A stretch of DNA of 64,000 bases from Epiperipatus broadwayi. Its lineage: Eukaryota > Onychophora > Udeonychophora > Euonychophora > Peripatidae. Every line of letters starts with the position of its first letter. Within the stretch, counting starts at the first letter, position 1. Location: the NCBI GenBank assembly GCA_028023455.1, contig JAQFVV010006629.1, positions 122,001-186,000 on the forward strand, given 5' to 3'. A program made the translations under genes and the position numbers. Of the stretch, positions 57,900-64,000 are shown in pieces. The notes beneath the pieces are model-generated. The model saw only the letters and a list, made by a program, of their open reading frames with translations. It was not told the origin of the DNA and did not search any database.

Positions 57900-58785
57900 A
57901 AAACAATTATATATATCTCTATAAGTAAAATGTCATTAAAAACTTTTAGAGAAATATAATTTATATTAAATCTTTTAAACATTATGCTGAATATTATAGC
58001 ATAAAAGTATATGTGCCACGATTGCATTTTCATAACCTTAGAACCCAAAAGAGTCATTCTGACATTAAGATATTCCCATTCATCCCTTGGAGTTTAATTT
58101 GAGATGGAATCTTCAGGAGCAGAGATCTTATAAGTCTGCTACTGAGGTTTTTTTTTTTAATTTATGTATTTTCAAAGAAAATAATAACATTATACTAAGT
58201 GTTGTTTACATAAATGTATTTATGATAATTTAAAGTATTTGTTATAATTTTTTTATTATTATTATTTTATTTTTCACATGATAACTTGCTTGGAAAGTCA
58301 TGATGCTCATTTGACCAAAATTATTATTTCCTCTCATCTTTTTTTTTTTAAAAAAAATAAAAAAATAAAGTGGGAAATAACCCACAATCTTTTGAATTGT
58401 GATGGTATGGTTGTAGTGTTGATTCATTGCAACGTCTTATTTTGCCACTTTGTTATATGTGCAATAAGAGATACAAAATCTTAAATTTTAGAAATTAAAT
58501 CCTTATGAATCTGTTTTTTTTTTTATAATAATCTTTATTAGCAATATTATAAAGATTTGTTTATATATATATGCTTAATACATTAATAATCCATTTAAAT
58601 TTTGAAGTTAAAAAAAAATATTTTGTATTTGCTAAACAAAAGTTAGAAAGTATCTGTTTTGATTTATAATTTTTTATTTTTTATTTTGAGAAATATATTG
58701 ATAAGATGATCCAGTAATCACTTTAAACTGTGGGGTAATGGTGTTGATAAATCATTGAAAATTTAAATATAATACTGTAACAGTC
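57900..58785. other. AT-rich stretch, nothing recognised
   Basis: Long T- and A-runs near 58149 and 58340; overlapping open frames on both strands around 58242-58484 are A/T-run artefacts. Confidence 0.45.
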
Positions 58786-58789
58786 ATAT

Positions 58790-61250
58790 CTGTACATTTG
58801 CACGTAACAAAATCAAGAGTTTTAGTAAATTCTTCCAAGGCTGATCGAAGTGAAGTTGTTGAGACCTCGAATCCAATCTCACCCCAGTTACTTTACCAAC
58901 GCTCAGAGATTTACAACCTTACAGATGACATATATGAAGCTACACGTATTTTTTTAATCTCCGTGCCGGCAGTAGAACAATGGTAGAACATGAGACTAAC
59001 ATTTTATTATATTAATTAAAACATTTTATATATAGAGATCTGACCCCTAAATAGATATCAGTAAATCTGGTTGTGATTCTTAAATAATAATGCATAATTA
59101 ATAATTGGTTTATGAGTGAAAAATGAGACACTAAGTGTAACTATATTTAAATAAAATTTAATATAAGCCAAATTAAAAAAATAAAATAAACAATATAAAA
59201 TGTAATACGTGAAATTATCTCACTCGCAGGTGAGTATGAGATTATGTTATATACAATATGCAAAATTGTCTCACTCACAGATGAGTACGTGAATTCTATC
59301 CCATTCGCAGGTGAGGATGATATTAGGAGTTACAAGCTGTTCAAATGAATATTTGTTATTACAATTTTGAAAGTTTATCAACTTTTAATTCATGATGAAC
59401 TATGCCTTAATTATGCTATGTCATAGAGTAATAGATTTGCACTCGTTAGATTGCAGAGATGATTTTTATGAATTATAACTGATATTTTAATAAGCTAAAC
59501 ATTTCTCTTTACATATAGATAACAGATTTATGAAACTAGATTCGAGTTCAGATCAAAGCTGAAATATTTAAATATAGAGGGATGAACTGGTGGCTAGCAG
59601 TATGACTTCAGATACTATGGCATTTATACAAATATATAATCGGACTCTGCATCTCAAATGTGCTTAATCATGGGATTCATTACCGAGTAACCAGTTCCCT
59701 AGGACTGCACACCACTTGCTGTGAATGACATTTTTAGTCCAGGTGATCGGAACAGCTAATAAAATATCTGGATTCTTGTGCTCCAGTCATGAGTAAATAT
59801 AATGGGGTGGCCTTTAAAAACTAAAGCCCATTTTAAAAGGAGAGCCGTCCGAACTAATGAAATGGGTGACCTTAAACCAAGCCCATTTAATACAATAATA
59901 CTGCAAGAAGTATACGCATATATGTGCTTCCCAAGACACATTCTCCCTGCTGACTACATCATTATATAACTACAATTCAGATGCAAAACATTAGTTTCAC
60001 TCCATGAAACCATCATGAGCCAGTTCATAAAATAGCATTTATAATTATGCTACTAAAGGAATATATGGAATCTAGTCTGTTAAGCTATCTATATAGGCAT
60101 TTATATAAAATTAAGGAGGATTACAGCATATTTGGGAAACGTTTAAAAGATTAAATATGAATACTATGCTGTATTTTATCCTCTCTGCTAAATATTAACA
60201 AAATATTTTATTTAAAATCTTGTAACAGCTTAATTATATATATAGCACAAATATTACATTTACTCTTTTCAGAAAGTAGTTTAGTGCGGGCATTAATAAA
60301 TGAGCAGTTTAAAAATCATGACAACATCTAATCATTTTTCACTACTTTTTTTATGTTAGCAAACTGTTCTGGGAAACATAGCATAAACAAATACATACTT
60401 TAACTAATATTGGCATAGACTTAATTTAAAAGAAAGAAAATTGATAACTAATAATTATTTATTCACGTAAGTTAAGTTTAGAATTTGGCTTTATTTTTCA
60501 TAGCTTAAGTTAAATTAGGCAAGACTTACAGATTAAAAGATATCAAAACAAAAGTTACATTTAGTTTAATTTTATAATTTAATATTTGGAAAGTTAAATA
60601 TAATTTAATAAAGTGGCCACTTACATTCAGTTAGCTAGCTTTACGAGTTTAGGTTTAGTTTAAAATATTTTAAGATCTGCAGGAATCGGGTCATTGCTAT
60701 AACTTGTAAGGCTATTTGCATAGTTACTTGAACTTGGCTTGCATTTCCATTTTTTCAGCAATGGTGCTACCTATTCTTTTTACGTCTCTGCATCTTATAG
60801 ACCAGCTCTCAGGTTCAGATGGCACTTCTTGCCAAACTACTCACAGGTTCGCATTATAAAATTTAGTATACTGACTTCTCATATTTAAACTTCAGCAACA
60901 GTAGTGGAATTAAAATTTAGCAATAAGTCAGTTCTTGAATTATAATTTAGCCATAAGTAAGTAAGAGTGAGTGAGTGTGCTCAACATGGCTGAACAGAAT
61001 TTATATATCTTCATCTCCCCCCTTCCTTTGACCACCCAACTTGTTTACCAAGTTTTACTGCTGCCATCTGTTTACTATATATTTTTTTAATAGAGCGAGG
61101 GATTCCTGCTGATTTATTGATTTCACATTCCTATTAAATTTGGTTCCTTCTTTCTTGATCAAGAGTTATTTACTATGATTACAACTTAAAATCATTTTGC
61201 ATCCTACTGTCAATTACCTCAGGACCGAGTGAATGGATTATTTAAAATAC
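58790..61250 (-). other. GC-richer anonymous block, LTR-like features on the minus strand
   Basis: The composition resembles the 2.85-kb insertion at 49270-52120, not the flanks. On the minus strand GATATATAAATTCTG near 60995 resembles a TATA box, followed by GAGCACACTCACTCACTC. No protein motif was seen; frames 58798-58986 and 59756-59941 are unrecognised. Three CTCAC...GTGAG-type palindromic units lie at 59218-59320. Boundaries and target duplication could not be found, so the block may be one or several insertions. Confidence 0.35.
59218..59322. repeat. Three short palindromic repeats
   Basis: CTCACTCGCAGGTGAGTA (59219), CTCACTCACAGATGAGTA (59270) and CCCATTCGCAGGTGAGGA (about 59300) are variants of one 18-bp unit whose ends pair (CTCAC/GTGAG). 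Spacing is 51 and about 30 bp. Confidence 0.6.
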
Positions 61251-61254
61251 ACCT

Positions 61255-62025
61255 GTTTTTTTTTTATTATTACTAGAAACTGATTTTAAAGGTTGTAAAT
61301 ATCTTACCTTATGTGTAACATGTATATATGAAATTTATCTTTAGATGCTGAAGTAATATAATTCCATTTTAACTCTATAATAAAATTTAAAATAAAACCA
61401 AAGTTTTATAACGTTTTTTAAATCTGCATTATTTATCTTCAGCATATATGTAGGGTTCTATTACACACTCAACAAGGTTTACATTTATTAAAAAATAATA
61501 CATATGTGCGCATACGCTCATTATTTATACATATATATAAGCGTTGAACACTTTACGCTATACAATAACAAAGTTTAAATTTAACCTGAGATACATGAAC
61601 TTGGGTATATAGCTAGAAAAAAATACTACTATAGGATATAGTAGGTGAAACAGACTGATAGATAGATCTGACTGTTTCAATACTGTTTGAAAAATGAGAT
61701 TGCATGGTTCAATTTGGAATGCTGCCTAACAAATTGCAGTATCTTGCTATAATGGGCAGTACTGAGTTTTTGAATGTCATAATCATTAGTTATTCTTTAA
61801 AACATAGATCATGTACTCTAAACCAGGCTCATTTATTTCTTACTCAAATTTTTAAGTACTCATAATTATTTTTCTTTTTAAATGATTATTCAACTTTTTT
61901 TTTTCTGTTTAAATATATATTTCATAATTTTTTTTACCTCTAAGTATATATATATTTAGTTTCTCAGAGGCTTCAAGGCTTTATCCTTTTTTATACATAA
62001 ATTTTTCAATATCTCTTCATTGTCT
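61255..62025. other. AT-rich stretch, nothing recognised
   Basis: No features beyond short TATA-type microsatellites near 61530 and 61945. Confidence 0.45.
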
Positions 62026-62029
62026 TGCA

Positions 62030-62150
62030 TGGTTTAGTGAAGTGATTGATTATCAAATTCTGGAATATAAGGTCTTTGAATCAATTTCAGTTCTGGCACT
62101 TCAGGTGCTCAAACTTCTTATGGAGTTCTGAGCAATAAAGCCATTAGATT
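62030..62150 (+). repeat. SINE family A, plus-strand copy
   Basis: GGTTTAGTGAAGTGATTGAT (box A region), TTTGAATCAATTTCAG (box B region), then the tail GCACTTCAGGTGCTCAAAC, TTCTTATGGAGTTCTGAG and AATAAAGCCATTAG. It shares this tail with 3925-4050. Confidence 0.65.
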
Positions 62151-62159
62151 ATTATTAAT

Positions 62160-63925
62160 ACTGTTTCATTGCTAATATTATCTTCAAACTTACTCTTTTC
62201 ATTTATTCTGAAATCCACATTTCTGACATTTGATATTTGTAGCTTTTTTTCTCTTCTAATTATCCAAATCTGGATCTTATATAAAGCTACATTCTGAACA
62301 AAAGTGAATGTTTTTTAATACCAAAAAGCTGTAAAATCATGCATCTTTATTAAAAGCCTGTTTATTGCAACTATCCTAATTTTTTTAAAATCATGATTCC
62401 TACAGTCATTTAATCAATTTTCCGATTATTCAAAAACATTATTTTTTTCAAATGTTCAAAGGTATTAATTTACTGAGTAATATCTTGTAAATTCAAAAGT
62501 TTTAATATTGAATTTTTGCACAACACATATAAGTACTAATATAATATTTTGTTTAAAACAGAAATTACTACAAAAAAATATTGATGCTTTAGTGCTTAAA
62601 ATAATGGCATCTGATATATTGCATTATAATTAGAAATCAGAATTAAAAAAAAAAAAAACAGTGCACAAGAATTTTATGACTGTAGATTTTTGAATAAATC
62701 TCAGACTAATATGATCCTGTGTTAAAATGATAGATGCATCAAAATATAGAACTTATTCAAATCTTATTGATAAGATTTTTTTTAATATTCTTTTATTAGA
62801 TGAAATTACTGCTCATACTAAATTTCAATAATTATTAAATATTAAAATTGTTATGATTGTTGTATTTTTAATGCATGGAATTCTTTTATGAAATTTGTTT
62901 TGAACCCATGTAAGCTCATCCTTGGATTCTAAGAAGAATTCTAATCTTTTTTTTTTTTTTTAACAATGACTCTTTTGTTAATAACATGACTAAAATAAAT
63001 ATAGCATTCTTCATTTAGAAGATTAATATAGTAAAATCGTCACTGTATTTCTATCCATTATTTTACTTATATGGTATCTAAAAAAAGAAATTAAAAAAAA
63101 AAAAAAAAATGTAAATAAAACAAAATTTATAATTTTCTGATTTACATTGTAATTGCTAACATTATTTATGTGCTCCAAGTTTTTTGCATTTTATTTAAAT
63201 GTTTACATCAGCCTATTTAATTTGAAAAAAAAAGAAAGAATGGGTGTGTGTATATATATAATTTTAATACATAGTTTTTTTTTTTCTAAGTTATAGTATT
63301 CAAAACTCTTATAACCACAAAAATGTTTGACCTGCATTACACTGAATATAATAAATAAATTAAAATATTTATTTTCATCTTCCTGATAAAAGATTATATA
63401 TTTAGAATTCCTTAATTTTAAACAATTATTAGGTAAAAAACTTTAATCTTGTAAATCTTTATTATGTATATGTGGTTTACATATTCAATATAAGTACAAT
63501 AATTGATATAATAAGTTGAAAGTAGAAATGACAAATATACCATCATTAATATTTTTATAAGTAGTCTTAGTTAAGAAGATTATTGAATAATTTGCATATA
63601 TAAAAAGTGCCTTTAGTGTGCTGGAACATCATGACATATAAGTTGTATTTTTTAAAATAATTTTACCTACAATGACTTATTTAATGTTTCAAAGGAAGTA
63701 GATAAATTATGTTATACCAACACACCATTTGATTCTTTCAGCTTACTGCAGTATTATAAACAAAAGCAATTTTCTTCTTCCTTTACTTTAACAGTGTTTG
63801 TTAGTTGGCAATATAATTTAATTCCAAACTGACATTTTGCTTTTTGCTTTTATTGATAAAAATTTGAGTTTCAAAACCAGAACCAATGCAGTTATGCATC
63901 TGGCAGCCATCCTTTTTTTTTTTTT
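62160..63925. other. AT-rich stretch, possible LINE crumb
   Basis: Around 62900-63020 the sequence (CATCCTTGGATTCTAAGAAG, then AACAATGACTCTTTTGTTAA) parallels the LINE linker at 46460-46560, suggesting another small LINE fragment. The rest is A/T-run DNA. Confidence 0.35.
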
Positions 63926-63929
63926 TACT

Positions 63930-64000
63930 ATCAAGCTAATAATGTGAAATTCAACAGATCTTTAAATTTTGAACCCAGGGCAACTATGACAGCAATTATA
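63930..64000 (-). repeat. SINE-like remnant cut by the window end
   Basis: On the minus strand TTGCCCTGGGTTCAAAATTT has the form of a box B region; the box A side would lie beyond 64000. Confidence 0.35.

Noticed and set aside
1-64000. CRISPR array, operon or other prokaryotic organisation
   Set aside because: No regularly spaced direct repeats with unique spacers, no dense coding; the transposon types and splice-like signals are eukaryotic.

Overview
The window looks like 64 kb of intergenic or intronic DNA from a large, very AT-rich animal genome. I found no intact host gene, rRNA, tRNA or CRISPR array. Almost everything that can be recognised is decayed transposon sequence. The mixture (Penelope-like GIY-YIG elements, ZBED5/SCAND3-type hAT elements, several LINE families, a mariner, tRNA-headed SINEs and many foldback repeats) fits a mollusc such as a cephalopod, but that assignment is inference and I cannot confirm the species. 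The only hint of a host gene is a possible last coding exon at 1673-1749.

Layout. 1-5.0 kb: two copies of a TA-flanked inverted-repeat element (1-284 and 2246-3069), the possible exon, two SINE remnants and short tandem repeats. 5.0-12.1 kb: a cluster of ~450-bp repeat units, tandem and then inverted, into which a pogo-like MITE (5922-6195), a complete 2.57-kb hAT transposon (6513-9079) and a 5'-truncated LINE (9387-10970) have inserted. 12.6-20.4 kb: foldback units of two further repeat families, paired Penelope termini and a SINE duplication. 20.8-23.7 kb: a hairpin element, a dead mariner and a GC-rich hairpin island. 23.7-27.5 kb: AT-rich sequence with nothing recognisable. 27.5-32.2 kb: a CpG-rich stretch and a minus-strand LINE with ORF1 (zinc knuckle), APE endonuclease and the start of a reverse transcriptase. 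32.7-38.6 kb: a LINE C-terminal fragment, a hairpin element and a second palindromic array of the ~450-bp repeat. 38.6-46.4 kb: mostly bare AT-rich DNA with one large foldback. 46.4-53.1 kb: a third LINE, then two head-to-head Penelope fragments, one of them split by a 2.85-kb insertion. 55.1-57.2 kb: a second hAT pseudogene split by a third copy of the TA-flanked element. 57.2-64 kb: Penelope tail fragments, a GC-richer anonymous block and SINE remnants.

The insertions give a relative order. The ~450-bp repeat array is older than the MITE, LINE and hAT inside it. The second hAT is older than the TA-flanked element inside it. The Penelope palindrome is older than the 2.85-kb insertion. The most interesting signal is a recurring module made of a tRNA-like promoter, a hammerhead-ribozyme-like core and a Penelope 3' tail. 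It occurs both downstream of GIY-YIG coding sequence and without it, which suggests a short non-autonomous element that shares its 3' end with Penelope.
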